The notes: generated by a model not told the origin, from the letters alone. A stretch of DNA of 64,000 nucleotides from Arthrobacter sp. MMS18-M83 (GCF_026683955.1 NZ_CP113343.1:4588001-4652000), one strand, 5' to 3'. Positions 9,718-18,946 are shown, counted from the first letter of the stretch. Made by a program: numbers and translations.

Positions 9718-10917
9718 GTGCGCGTAGACATTGTGACTAAAGAGTTTCCACCCGAAATCTATGGCGGGGCCGGCGTGCATGTTGCCGAGCTCAGCCGCGT
9801 CCTGGCAAAACGTGTGGATCTGCAGGTGCGCGCCTTCGGCGCGCCCCGTGACGCGGACTTCCACGGTGCAACGGTGACGTCGTATTCCACACCGGAGGAT
9901 CTGGGCACGGCCAATGCCGCCCTGCAGACCCTCGGGGTGGATTTGCGCATCGTGCCGGACGTTGCCGGAGCGGACCTGGTCCATTCCCATACCTGGTACG
10001 CCAACATGGCCGGCCACCTGGCTTCGCTGTTGCATGGAATACCCCATGTGCTCAGCGCCCACAGCCTGGAACCGCTGCGGCCGTGGAAAGCGGAGCAGTT
10101 GGGCGGTGGCTACGCGTTGTCCTCATGGGTTGAAAAGACCGCCTATGAGGCCGCCGCGGCTATCATCGCCGTCTCGGACGGCATGCGGAAGGACATCCTG
10201 CGTAGCTATCCGAACGTGGATCCGGCCAAGGTCAGGGTCGTCCACAACGGCATCGACGTCGACATGTGGCAGCCGGACGAAGGCGAAGACGCAATTCGCG
10301 CCCTCGGCATCGACCCCGCCAAGCCCAGTGTGGTCTTCGTTGGTCGTAACACCCGCCAGAAGGGTGTTCCGTACCTCCTGAAGGCGGCCGCGAGCCTGCC
10401 GGAAGATGTGCAGCTTGTGCTTTGCCTGGGTGCGGCGGACACTCCGGAACTCGCAGCGGAAACGGCCCGGCTTATCGAGGACCTGCAGAGCAAACGCGAA
10501 GGTGTCCTGGTCATCGAACGCATGCTTCCGAGGCATGAGCTCATCCAGGTCCTCAGCCATGCCACGGCCTTCGCCTGCCCGTCCATCTACGAGCCCCTCG
10601 GCATCGTCAACCTCGAGGCCATGGCATGTGGCGCGGCCGTGGTGGCAAGCGCTACGGGCGGCATCCCCGAAGTGGTTCAGCACGGTGAAACGGGACTGCT
10701 GGTGGAACTGGAGCAGGTCACGGACGGCACCGGTACCCCGCTGGATCCCGAAAAGTTCGTCGCAGATTTCGCCGCCGCCCTCAACGAGGTTGTGTCCGAT
10801 CCTGCGCGGGCCAGGGTCATGGGCGCCGCGGGCCGCGTCCGTGCGGAGCAGCACTTCTCTTGGGAATCGATTACCGAAACAACCCTTGAGGTCTACCGTT
10901 CGGTCCTCGCCCACTAA
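9718..10917 (+). CDS. glgA: ADP-glucose glycosyltransferase, GlgA/GlgM type
   Basis: Protein of 399 residues with the actinobacterial glycogen-synthase N-terminus MRVDIVTKEFPPEIYGGAG and a GT-B fold ending in the donor-site motif EPLGIVNLEAMACG. Annotation pipelines call this glycogen synthase. The mycobacterial orthologue (Rv1212c, GlgM) instead joins ADP-glucose to glucose-1-phosphate to make maltose-1-phosphate for the GlgE pathway; which activity dominates here cannot be read from sequence. The start is GTG at 9718, divergent from glgC, which supplies its ADP-glucose donor. A strong hairpin at 11004-11053 ends the unit. Confidence 0.93.
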   Translation: MRVDIVTKEFPPEIYGGAGVHVAELSRVLAKRVDLQVRAFGAPRDADFHGATVTSYSTPEDLGTANAALQTLGVDLRIVPDVAGADLVHSHTWYANMAGHLASLLHGIPHVLSAHSLEPLRPWKAEQLGGGYALSSWVEKTAYEAAAAIIAVSDGMRKDILRSYPNVDPAKVRVVHNGIDVDMWQPDEGEDAIRALGIDPAKPSVVFVGRNTRQKGVPYLLKAAASLPEDVQLVLCLGAADTPELAAETARLIEDLQSKREGVLVIERMLPRHELIQVLSHATAFACPSIYEPLGIVNLEAMACGAAVVASATGGIPEVVQHGETGLLVELEQVTDGTGTPLDPEKFVADFAAALNEVVSDPARARVMGAAGRVRAEQHFSWESITETTLEVYRSVLAH

Positions 10918-10954
10918 ACCCCTAACCCACGAGCCCAACTAGCTAGCAGTAGGT

Positions 10955-10978
10955 GTCGTTTTGGGCGCCCAAAACGAC
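10955..10978. repeat. Perfect 24-bp intergenic palindrome
   Basis: GTCGTTTTGGGC is followed directly by its exact reverse complement, giving a 24-bp perfect palindrome, then TTAAGTGCGAGTCACTTGGGA. It sits between convergent genes, before a separate terminator hairpin, and codes for nothing. The form suggests a dispersed palindromic repeat; no second copy was seen in this window. Confidence 0.6.
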
Positions 10979-11003
10979 CTTAAGTGCGAGTCACTTGGGA
11001 TGG

Positions 11004-11053
11004 AACGACGACGGCGCCGCACTTCCGCTGAGGGGTGCGGCGCCGTCGTCGTT
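11004..11053. terminator. Bidirectional hairpin terminator
   Basis: Perfect 19-bp stem (11004-11022 with 11035-11053) and a 12-base loop, between the convergent glgA and acyl-CoA dehydrogenase genes. The A-rich start and T-rich end suit termination in both directions. Confidence 0.8.
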
Positions 11054-11094
11054 AAGGATTCGGCAACTGTTCACCTGCCGGTCCCGGCAGGATG

Positions 11095-13197
11095 CTAGCC
11101 GGACTTCCTCCCTTTCAATGCAAGCAAGGTCTTCTCCTCGGCTGGAGCGTTGCCGCTGGCTCGTTGTGCCCGGAAGTAGCTGCGGGCTTCGTCCTGGCGC
11201 TCTTTCTCGGCTCCGGACGCGATGGCCGCGCGCAGGTGCTCCGGACCGTAGCCGAAGGAATCGACCAGATCCAGGGCGTGGGGACGGATCTTGATGAGGA
11301 GCCGGTTGATGTAGGCGCCCACAGTGCGACCCCGCTGCATGGAGAGGCGGCCGTTCATGAGGTACCAAGACAAGTGTTTTTCGATGAGCGAGAGGCCAAA
11401 GAGATCGCGAAGCCACGTCAGCACCTGAAGTGTGCCGGGATCGCTGATCTTGCCGAGGGCTTCCGTGAACGCTTCCCATTGCAGGAGTTCGGCATGTGCC
11501 TGGGCGGCGTCGATCAGATCGTCCTGGTGTTGGTTGAACAGGGCGGCGGCCTGGTGCTGCGGCAACTTGTTCGCTCCCTTGAGTGCCGAACCCACCTCCG
11601 ACACCATGGACTGAACCCGGTCGGTCAGCAGTGTGCGCTGTCCTTCTTCGTCCCGCAGGGCCAAAGCTGCCTTCTGGACGGATCCCGTGTCGGCCACGAA
11701 CTGCGCCACTTGTCGCAGCCCGGTGCGGTTGATTGCGACGTCCGCCGCCTGGGCCGCTACGAAGCGCGCCAATACGCCGAAGTCAACGTTGCGGAACTCC
11801 TTGGCGTAGTCGGCCAGCAGGCGCTTTGCGACCAGCTGGAGCAGCACGGTGTTGTCGCCCTCAAAGGTGGCGTAGACATCCAGGTCTGCGCGGAGCGAGG
11901 CGAAACGGTTTTCGGTGAGGAATCCGGCGCCGCCGCAGGCCTCACGGCATTCCTGCAGAGTGTCGAGAGCGTGCCAGGTGCTCAAGGGCTTGAGCGCGGC
12001 GGCGAGGGTCTCCAGGTCCTGGCGGTCGGAGTCGGTGTCGTGCCGGCCGGAGAAGACGTCGTCGAATTTTTCGAGCAGCTGCTCGTGCGCGAAACTCGCC
12101 GCAAAGGTGGTGGCCAGCCGGGTGAACAGGCGGCGCTGGTGCCGCTGGTAGTCCAGAAGGACCTCCTCGTCGGTAGGTGAGGAGGCGTTGAACTGGCGCC
12201 GCTCGGAGGCATATCGGATGGCGGTGGTCAAAGCCAGCTTGCTCGCGGCTACTGCGGCGCCGTCCAGGGAGACCCGGCCCTGCACCAGCGTGCCGAGCAT
12301 CGTGAAGAATCGCCGTCCCGGGCTAGCGATGGGGGACGTGTATTCCCCGGTAGGGGAGACATTGCCGTAGCGGTTGAGCAGGTTGGTGCGCGGAATGCGG
12401 ACATCGCTGAAATGAAGCCGGCCATTATCGATGCCGTTGAGGCCGCCTTTGACACCGTCGTCCTCCCCGCCGATTCCCGGAAGGAATGCTTTGGTGTCCG
12501 GGTCCCTGAGCGGAACGTAGAACGCGTGGACGCCATGGTTCACATTGCGGGTCCTTAGTTGGGCGAACACGACGGCGGCCAAGCCGTCCTCGGCTGCGTT
12601 GCCGATGTAGTCCTTCCACGCTGCACGGAACGGCGTGTTGATCACGAACTCCTGGGTGGCGTCATCGTACGTGGCCGTAGTGGCGATGCTGGCAACATCG
12701 GAACCATGGCCGGTTTCGGTCATGGCGAAGCAACCTGGGATTTCCAGGCTCATGATGCCCGGCAGCCAGCTGTTGTGGTGTTCCTCGGTACCGAGGTGCA
12801 TGACGGCGGAACCAAACAGCCCCCACTGGACGCCGGCTTTAATTTGCAGTGAAGGATCGGCGGTGACAAGTTCCTCAAAGCCTGCGATGTTGCCACCGTG
12901 GTCGTCCGAACCGCCCAAGCTGGAGGGGAAGGCCCTGTGTACCGCCTTGTTGTCCACGAGGTACTTCAGCTGCCCGAACACGCGCTTGCGGTGCTCGGTA
13001 TGCGTCAGGCCTTCGATCTTGTGTACCTCCGGGCGGCCGGCGAGGTCGCGCGCCGTACGCCGGATGTGGGCCCACTTGCCCAGCAGTAGTTCGCCGAGTG
13101 CCGCTACGTCCACCACGGGTGCTGCGGGCTGCGTGGTTGCTGCGGTCCCGGCAGGCTCACGGGTGCTGGAGGGCGTGCGATCCACTACTTCAGTCAT
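11095..13197 (-). CDS. Acyl-CoA dehydrogenase, FadE5-like
   Basis: Flavin-dependent acyl-CoA dehydrogenase for the first step of beta-oxidation. At 700 residues it is longer than ordinary acyl-CoA dehydrogenases (about 390) and has the extended layout of FadE5 and acyl-CoA oxidases. The central motif CFAMTETGHGSDVASI is the flavin/substrate segment, followed by RVSLDGAAVAASKLALTTA and CGGAGFLTENR. The start at 13197 is preceded by GAAGGAA six bases upstream; a longer open frame to 13293 lacks family similarity. It is downstream of the TetR gene on the same strand and opposite fadA2- and fabG4-like genes, resembling Rv0241c-Rv0244c of M. tuberculosis. FAD and acyl-CoA binding are inferred from family. 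Confidence 0.9.
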   Translation of the reverse strand: MTEVVDRTPSSTREPAGTAATTQPAAPVVDVAALGELLLGKWAHIRRTARDLAGRPEVHKIEGLTHTEHRKRVFGQLKYLVDNKAVHRAFPSSLGGSDDHGGNIAGFEELVTADPSLQIKAGVQWGLFGSAVMHLGTEEHHNSWLPGIMSLEIPGCFAMTETGHGSDVASIATTATYDDATQEFVINTPFRAAWKDYIGNAAEDGLAAVVFAQLRTRNVNHGVHAFYVPLRDPDTKAFLPGIGGEDDGVKGGLNGIDNGRLHFSDVRIPRTNLLNRYGNVSPTGEYTSPIASPGRRFFTMLGTLVQGRVSLDGAAVAASKLALTTAIRYASERRQFNASSPTDEEVLLDYQRHQRRLFTRLATTFAASFAHEQLLEKFDDVFSGRHDTDSDRQDLETLAAALKPLSTWHALDTLQECREACGGAGFLTENRFASLRADLDVYATFEGDNTVLLQLVAKRLLADYAKEFRNVDFGVLARFVAAQAADVAINRTGLRQVAQFVADTGSVQKAALALRDEEGQRTLLTDRVQSMVSEVGSALKGANKLPQHQAAALFNQHQDDLIDAAQAHAELLQWEAFTEALGKISDPGTLQVLTWLRDLFGLSLIEKHLSWYLMNGRLSMQRGRTVGAYINRLLIKIRPHALDLVDSFGYGPEHLRAAIASGAEKERQDEARSYFRAQRASGNAPAEEKTLLALKGRKSG

Positions 13198-13232
13198 GTT
13201 GATTCCTTCTTTGGTTCCGAACAACTGATGTG

Positions 13233-13961
13233 TCATTGCTGGTTTTCTGCGGAGTTGGTCTTGAGCTCGGAGGCGATTCCCACGCACAGCCAATCGGTGA
13301 TCCGGGCGGCCATGGTTTCCTGGTTGGGCTTCGCTGGAGAGGCGGGGCTACCTAGCCACATTTCGCCGGCATTGCGGACGAGCCCGATTGCCGCGGTGGG
13401 CCAGTACTCAATGAGTGCTTCCTTCTCCGCCCCAAGGTGTTCCCGCATGGGCTTGGCGATCATGGCGCTGATTGACTCGAAGAAGTGGCCGAGGGCTCCG
13501 GAAGCGGCGATGGCGTCCTGAGCAGAGGGCTCTCCGTGCGTGAGTCGTGTGACGAATGCATAGACGTTGGGGCTCGACTCCGCCATTTGCAAGTAGGCCG
13601 AGACCATGGCGAACAAGCCTTCCCGTGGAGTCTGCGCGCTTTCCGCTGCTTCCTTCATCCGGCGTTGCATCTGTCCAAGCACCACTTCGCCCATGGCTTG
13701 CTGCAGGCCGGCTTTGTCCCCGAAGTACCGGTAGTACACCGACTTGGAGGTGTTCGCGGCGGCGGCTATGTCCTCCATGGACGCGTCGCTGCCCAGCGCG
13801 TGGACAGCCTTGCGAGCGGCCTTGATGAGTTCGCGGCGGCGTTCCTCGCGGTGGCTCTGCCAGCGCGTGGCGCGGCCGTCGACGGCGGGGCTCCCGCCGC
13901 CGGCCAGGGCGGCGTTCCCTGCAGGCGGGTCGGCAGAAAGTGCCGAGCTGGGGGTGTTCAC
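13233..13961 (-). CDS. TetR-family transcriptional regulator
   Basis: Repressor-type regulator of 242 residues. The DNA-binding helix-turn-helix is in the N-terminal third (DIAAAANTSKSVYYRYFGDKAGL), followed by a helical ligand-binding domain. The GTG at 13959-13961 is chosen because it lies right beside the inverted-repeat operator; the frame continues upstream to 14261, but that would run through the operator and into the thiolase region. It is cotranscribed with the acyl-CoA dehydrogenase and divergent from the thiolase operon. It therefore probably senses an acyl-CoA and controls both directions; the ligand is inferred. Confidence 0.88.
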   Translation of the reverse strand: MNTPSSALSADPPAGNAALAGGGSPAVDGRATRWQSHREERRRELIKAARKAVHALGSDASMEDIAAAANTSKSVYYRYFGDKAGLQQAMGEVVLGQMQRRMKEAAESAQTPREGLFAMVSAYLQMAESSPNVYAFVTRLTHGEPSAQDAIAASGALGHFFESISAMIAKPMREHLGAEKEALIEYWPTAAIGLVRNAGEMWLGSPASPAKPNQETMAARITDWLCVGIASELKTNSAENQQ

Positions 13962-13992
13962 GATACTCAGCGTATCAGGTACGCTGGGTATC
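13962..13992. promoter_or_regulatory. Probable TetR operator
   Basis: GATACTCAGCGTA (13962-13974) and TACGCTGGGTATC (13980-13992) are inverted repeats matching at 12 of 13 positions around a 5-base spacer. The site begins at the base next to the TetR start codon and lies 32 bases before the thiolase ATG, ideally placed to control both promoters. Confidence 0.8.
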
Positions 13993-14024
13993 AGTAACCC
14001 GAATGTGATCATAAGGAGAAACGC

Positions 14025-15400
14025 ATGCCCGAAGCAGCAGAGTCCGCGAGCGCACCACAGGAAACCGCCATCGGCCCGGGCACGCTTCGCAAAGCGGTGG
14101 TGGTTGGCGGCAACAGGATCCCCTTCGCTCGGACCGGCGGCGCCTACACCAAGTCCTCCAATCAGGACATGCTGACGGCCGCCTTGGACGGATTGATTGC
14201 CCGTTTCGGGCTCCAAGAGGAGCGGATCGGTGAAGTCGCCGCAGGTGCTGTCCTGAAACACTCCCGCGACTTCAACCTGACCCGCGAAACGGTGCTCGGC
14301 TCAGCCCTGTCGCCGGAGACGCCGGCCTACGATCTCCAGCAGGCGTGTGCCACCGGCCTCGAGGCAGTCCTCGGCTTGGCCAACAAGATCAAGCTCGGCC
14401 AGATCGACTCGGCCATCGCGGGCGGCGTCGACTCTGCGTCCGATGCCCCTATTGCCGTCAGCGAGGGACTTCGTGAGGTCCTGCTCGACCTCAATCGGGC
14501 CAAATCGCTGCCTGAGCGGCTCAAGGTCCTGTCCCGGCTCCGTCCCAAGGATCTGGCCCCGGATGCCCCGAACACCGGAGAGCCGCGGACCGGCCTGTCG
14601 ATGGGTGAGCACCAGGCGTTACGGCCCAATGGAAGATCAGCCGCGAGTCCCAAGACGAGCTCGCGTTCGACAGCCACCATAACCTCGCCGCGGCCTACGA
14701 GCGCGGCTTCTTTGATGACCTCGTGACTCCCTACCGTGGCCTGAGTCGCGATTCGAACCTTCGCCCGGATACCTCCATGGAGAAGCTGGCCACGCTCAAG
14801 CCCGTCTTCGGCAAGAGCCTCGGAGCGGAGGCCACTATGACGGCCGGCAACTCCACCCCGCTCACGGACGGCGCCGCTACCGTGCTCTTGGGCACCGAGG
14901 AATGGGCCGCCGCCCGCGGCCTGCCCAAACTGGCCGTCGTCGTCGATGGCGAAGCGGCCGCCGTCGATTTCGTCCACGGCAAGGACGGACTCCTCATGGC
15001 GCCTGTTTTTGCGGTGCCACGGCTTCTCGCCCGCAACGGGTTGTCCTTCGAAGACATCGATTTCTTCGAAATCCACGAAGCCTTCGCGGGCACCGTTCTG
15101 AGTACCCTCGCTGCGTGGGAAGACGAAGAATTCGGCCGCAACCGCCTGGGCTTGGACGGCGCCCTCGGCAAAATCGATCGCGCCAAGCTCAACGTCAACG
15201 GCTCGTCCCTCGCCGCCGGCCATCCCTTTGCTGCCACCGGTGGACGAATCGTCGCAACGCTGGCGAAGATGCTCCAGGAGAACGGCCCGGTGGACGGCCG
15301 TCCCGCCCGTGGACTCATCTCCATCTGCGCCGCCGGAGGACAGGGCGTCGTCGCGATCCTCGAAGCCTACTCCGCTCCGGAAGGGCGGGAGCGGGCATGA
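14025..15400 (+). pseudogene. Acetyl-CoA acetyltransferase (thiolase), FadA2-like, frameshifted
   Basis: Thiolase that cleaves 3-ketoacyl-CoA, about 458 residues when both frames are joined. The nucleophile Cys108 is in LQQACATGLEAV. The second half holds FEIHEAFAGTVL and, near the end, SICAAGGQG with the acid/base cysteine. Reading runs in one frame from 14025 to MGEHQA near 14618, then continues without interruption in another frame from TAQWKISRESQDEL at 14621, so the net loss is one base (or four). All catalytic parts are present, so a sequencing error is as likely as a true lesion. An AAGGAG site precedes the start. The stop overlaps the fabG4-like ATG by four bases. Confidence 0.85.
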
Positions 15401-16755
15401 CCGACAAATACACACAGTTTGTCAGCCAGGGGATCGGCAAGGACCTGGCCAAGAAACTTGGACTGCCCCAACCTGCCGTGCTTCGGAGGTACAAAGCGGG
15501 AGAACCCCTGGTTCCAGGGCCGGTACTTTTGCTGGGGAGCGGGAACGGGAACGTGAACGCATCAGGCCCCGATGAACTGGCGGCAGCGCTCCTCGGCTGG
15601 GGGCTGGATGTGCGGAGAAATGCCCTGCCCAAGGAAAAGCTCGGGGCGATCATCCTGATGCTCGACGACGTGGAGCACCCTGAAGACCTCGCCGGCCCCG
15701 TCCTCACGGCCGCGCAATCGCTCCGGGATTTGGTCCCCTCCGCAAGAGTCGTCACCATCTCCCGCACCTCCGCGTCCGCGGCAAGCCCGGCTGTTGCTGC
15801 CGGACGCCAAGGGGTCGACGGGCTGCTGCGTTCGCTGGCCAAGGAGCTCAGGGCGGGCGCTACGGCCAACGGCATTCTCCTTGGAGGCAGCGCCGGTCCA
15901 ACCAGCCCCAGCACACTGGGTGCACTGCGCTTTTTCCTGTCGGGCCGGTCCGCATTCGTGGATGGGCAGTTCCTGACGGTCACCACGGGTGCGGGCCAGC
16001 TACCCGCCGACGCCGACAAGCCCCTGGACGGCAAAGTCGCCGTGGTCACGGGGGCCGCCCGTGGAATTGGTGCGGCGATCGCACGCACCCTGTACCGCGA
16101 CGGCGCCCGGCTGGTGGTGGTTGACATCCCCGCTGCCGGGGACCACCTCGCGGCCGTCGCCAACGAGGTCCACGGCACCGCCCTGCAGTTGGACATCACG
16201 GCGGAGAACGCCGGGAAACGGATCATAGACCACGCCATGGAACGCCATGGCGGCCTTGACATCGTCATCCACAACGCCGGCATCACGAGGGACAGGCTCC
16301 TGGCCAACATGGATGAAAGTCGCTGGAATTCGGTCATCGGCGTCAACATCGCCTCGCAGTTGCGAATCAACGAGGCGCTTCTGGAGTCCGGGCGGTTCAG
16401 CAAAGCCCCAAGAATCGTCTCTGTGGCTTCCACGAGCGGCATCGCAGGGAATCGCGGGCAGGCCAACTACGCGGCTTCCAAAGGAGGAGTGATCGGAATG
16501 GTCCGCGCCACGGCACCCCTGCTGGCAGAAAGCGGTGGATCCATCAACGCAGTCGCCCCCGGCTTCATCGAAACAGACATGACTGCCCGAATCCCCTTCG
16601 CCACCCGGGAGGTGGCGCGACGGCTCAATTCCCTCCAGCAGGGCGGGCGGCCGAGTGACGTCGCAGAGGCCATCGCATTCCTGGCATCGGATGCGGCCGC
16701 CGGGATCTCGGGCGAAGTGCTGAGGGTATGCGGGCAGAACCTGGTGGGTGCATGA
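15397..16755 (+). CDS. fabG: Two-domain 3-oxoacyl-ACP reductase, FabG4 type
   Basis: NAD(P)H-dependent 3-oxoacyl reductase of the high-molecular-weight FabG4 type, 452 residues. The first 205 residues form a degenerate Rossmann-like domain. The catalytic SDR domain follows, with TGAARGIG at 218-225, NAG at 293-295, and catalytic Ser345, Tyr358 and Lys362. The start is the ATG overlapping the thiolase stop; the upstream open frame back to 14902 is a shadow of the thiolase. Mycobacterial FabG4 (Rv0242c) has nearly the same length and the same gene neighbours. It may act on acyl-CoA rather than ACP substrates in this setting. Confidence 0.92.
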   Translation: MTDKYTQFVSQGIGKDLAKKLGLPQPAVLRRYKAGEPLVPGPVLLLGSGNGNVNASGPDELAAALLGWGLDVRRNALPKEKLGAIILMLDDVEHPEDLAGPVLTAAQSLRDLVPSARVVTISRTSASAASPAVAAGRQGVDGLLRSLAKELRAGATANGILLGGSAGPTSPSTLGALRFFLSGRSAFVDGQFLTVTTGAGQLPADADKPLDGKVAVVTGAARGIGAAIARTLYRDGARLVVVDIPAAGDHLAAVANEVHGTALQLDITAENAGKRIIDHAMERHGGLDIVIHNAGITRDRLLANMDESRWNSVIGVNIASQLRINEALLESGRFSKAPRIVSVASTSGIAGNRGQANYAASKGGVIGMVRATAPLLAESGGSINAVAPGFIETDMTARIPFATREVARRLNSLQQGGRPSDVAEAIAFLASDAAAGISGEVLRVCGQNLVGA

Positions 16756-17663
16756 GTACAGAACAGCCGCTCATCCTGGGGGACTTGCCGTCCCTTTCAA
16801 AGCTGTATGTCAATGCGGCGGCTACGGCGGCGCGGAGAAGGATGCTGGGATTCCAGGTTACCAATGCGCTGCCTCAAGGGAGTCATGAGGTCCGTGGGGT
16901 GCAGGCTGACGTCGGGAACCTCACCGCCTACCAGCATCTGGTCGGAGAGAGCGCAAGCGATGTGCTGCCTGCAGGTTTCATCCATGCCCTCGCTTTCCCG
17001 GTAGCCATGAGTGTTCTCAACCGCAACGACTTCCCGCTTCCGCTGCTCGGAATGATCCACCTGCGGAACCACGTGGAGCACTTGCGGGCGGTCCAATTCC
17101 GCGAACTGCTCGACATTCGGTCCTGGGCGGAGGACATGCGGGGCCATAGGGCTGGAACGCAGCTGGACGTCGTCGCCGAGGTCCGTTCAAGCAGTGACGG
17201 GGCCTTGCTCTGGCGAGGTGTCTCGACGTACTTGGCCAAGGGAGTGTTCTTGCCGGGAGTCGATAAGGCGGCTGCAGCCGCCGCGCCGAGGGAGTTCACT
17301 CCTCCTGCGCCGACGGCCGTCTGGCAGCTCGGCGTGGATGCAGGCCGCCTCTACGCTGCGGTGTCCGGGGACTTCAATCCGATCCACCTCAGCGTCCTCT
17401 CCGCCAAGGCACTGGGGCTTCGGCGAGCCATAGCGCACGGCATGTACCTTGCCTCCCGGGCCCTGGCGGACGTTGGCCCGGTGAAGTCGGAGGCGTTCCG
17501 TTGGGACGTGAATTTCGAGGCACCCGTGTTCCTCCCGGCGAGGGTGGCTTTGGAAGTCAGCACGCTCCACTCCGGCTCGGGGGCTTGGGAGGCTTCTGAC
17601 TATGTCGCCTGGAACCCCCGGAGCGGCAGGAGGCACTTCAACGGGTCGGTGACCGCGCTTTAG
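16752..17663 (+). CDS. MaoC-like (R)-hydratase, HtdX type
   Basis: Predicted 3-hydroxyacyl-thioester dehydratase/hydratase of 303 residues with two hot-dog folds. The second, active one has the hydratase-2 motif SGDFNPIHLS near residues 209-218 and AIAHGMYLASRAL after it. The start ATG overlaps the fabG4-like stop by four bases. In M. tuberculosis HtdX (Rv0241c) adjoins FabG4 in the same way. Together with the thiolase, FabG and acyl-CoA dehydrogenase it could form a complete (R)-specific chain-shortening or chain-extending cycle. Confidence 0.88.
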   Translation: MSTEQPLILGDLPSLSKLYVNAAATAARRRMLGFQVTNALPQGSHEVRGVQADVGNLTAYQHLVGESASDVLPAGFIHALAFPVAMSVLNRNDFPLPLLGMIHLRNHVEHLRAVQFRELLDIRSWAEDMRGHRAGTQLDVVAEVRSSSDGALLWRGVSTYLAKGVFLPGVDKAAAAAAPREFTPPAPTAVWQLGVDAGRLYAAVSGDFNPIHLSVLSAKALGLRRAIAHGMYLASRALADVGPVKSEAFRWDVNFEAPVFLPARVALEVSTLHSGSGAWEASDYVAWNPRSGRRHFNGSVTAL

Positions 17664-17754
17664 GGTGCCGGAGCGAGGTTGGAAACAGGTCAGTAGCGCG
17701 CCGCGGCGTGTTAGCTTTTCAGTGATCGTGATCTATCGACAGGAGGTGAGTCCC

Positions 17755-17814
17755 ATGAACGCAGTATCCGCAATGGGTGCTCCCTCGCAGTCCACGATCG
17801 CGCGACTGAAGTAG
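17755..17814 (+). CDS. Putative 19-residue leader peptide
   Basis: Short ORF reading MNAVSAMGAPSQSTIARLK, preceded by an AGGAGGTGA ribosome site that is stronger than that of the downstream patatin gene. Its last codons and stop lie within a hairpin (17795-17823). The layout, a well-translated short ORF ending in a stem just ahead of a structural gene, resembles a translational attenuator. The same GACTCCCATGAAC-like start context occurs at both this ORF and the patatin gene. No run of a single amino acid suggests what would stall the ribosome. Confidence 0.45.
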   Translation: MNAVSAMGAPSQSTIARLK

Positions 17815-17823
17815 TCGCGATCG
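17795..17823 (+). promoter_or_regulatory. Hairpin over the leader ORF stop codon
   Basis: CGATCGCG (17795-17802) pairs with CGCGATCG (17816-17823), with a further ACT/AGT pairing inside a two-base bulge. The leader stop codon is in the loop region, so a ribosome on the leader would melt the stem. No U-tract follows, which favours control of translation or of ribosome access over intrinsic termination. Confidence 0.45.
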
Positions 17824-17860
17824 GGAGCGCCCCACAGGCAATTCGCGAAAGGCGACTCCC

Positions 17861-18856
17861 ATGAACACAACACCTTCTTCACCCCTGCACCCCATTTCGA
17901 CCACGGTCTCCGACCTGCCGAGATCCGGCCAGGGTCAGCCGCAGTTGGACGCCACAAGACGGGTACGCGCCGCGGGTGAGCGAGCGCTGGTCCTCGGTGG
18001 TGGCGGATCATCAGGCAATGCTTGGCTGATCGGCGTCATCGCCGGCCTCTTCGATGCCGGGTTGGATGTGACCGAGGCCGATCTGATCATTGGCACGTCG
18101 GCCGGATCGACGGCCGCGGCCCAGATTACCGGCGCGAGCCCGACCCAACTGCTTGCCGACATCCTTTCCGCTGCACCCCAGCCACGGACCGCTCCAGTGG
18201 GATCCGACGCTGGACGCGTTCGCATTGGGGCGGCGGCGAACCATATGGAGAGAACGAGCCGAATCATCGCCGCCGCTGAGGATGCGGCCGACATGCGCCG
18301 CAGAATGGGCGCGGCGGCCCTCGAAATGGACGCGGCGTCGCATGGCCCCGGTCAAACGCGGTGGCACGATACCGTGGCCGCCCGTCTGCCTAGCCAGCAT
18401 TGGCCGGAACAAAGAATGCTCATCACGGCGGTCAATGCGCATACCGGTGAACCGGTCGTGTTCGACCGCCACAGCGGGGTCGACTTGGTGGACGCCGTTG
18501 CTGCCAGCTGTGCCAGTGGCTTCGCCTATCGAATCGACGGCGGCAGATACATCGACGGCGGTTACCGATCCAACGCCGAGAATGCCGATCTGGCAGCCGG
18601 ATACGCACGGGTGTTGGTGCTGTCACCGTTCGGCGGCAGATCCCGGACTCCGGTGGACTGGGGCATGGATCTCGCAACACAGGTCGACGAACTACGAGCA
18701 CGCGGAAGCAGAGTCGAAACGATCTTCCCGGACAGCAGCTCCGAGCGCATGTTCGGCGCCAACGCGATGGATCTCTCGCTGCGTCCGCCCGCCGCTCGAG
18801 CCGGTTGCGGGCAAGGTAGGGTCCTTGCCGGGCAGCTCATCGAATTCTGGCGCTGA
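17861..18856 (+). CDS. Patatin-like phospholipase
   Basis: Lipid acyl hydrolase of 331 residues with the patatin Ser-Asp dyad. The oxyanion loop GGGGSSGNAW is near residues 47-56, the nucleophile serine is in GTSAGS near 78-83, and the catalytic aspartate is in DGGYRSN near residue 230. There is no signal peptide, so the protein is probably cytosolic or attached to the inner face of the membrane. It stands alone behind the leader ORF and hairpin, and is followed by the tRNA-Leu gene on the other strand. The substrate is unknown. Confidence 0.9.
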   Translation: MNTTPSSPLHPISTTVSDLPRSGQGQPQLDATRRVRAAGERALVLGGGGSSGNAWLIGVIAGLFDAGLDVTEADLIIGTSAGSTAAAQITGASPTQLLADILSAAPQPRTAPVGSDAGRVRIGAAANHMERTSRIIAAAEDAADMRRRMGAAALEMDAASHGPGQTRWHDTVAARLPSQHWPEQRMLITAVNAHTGEPVVFDRHSGVDLVDAVAASCASGFAYRIDGGRYIDGGYRSNAENADLAAGYARVLVLSPFGGRSRTPVDWGMDLATQVDELRARGSRVETIFPDSSSERMFGANAMDLSLRPPAARAGCGQGRVLAGQLIEFWR

Positions 18857-18946
18857 CGCCCACGAACGCCATCGACTCTGCAGGAATTTAATGAATGTGA
18901 TGAACGCCCGTATCAATTGCTGAAAAAGCAAATTCATATTAAACAA

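Noticed and set aside
14902..15396. 165-codon N-terminal extension of the FabG4-like gene
   Set aside because: Arg-rich shadow of the thiolase; the ATG overlapping the thiolase stop gives the normal family length.
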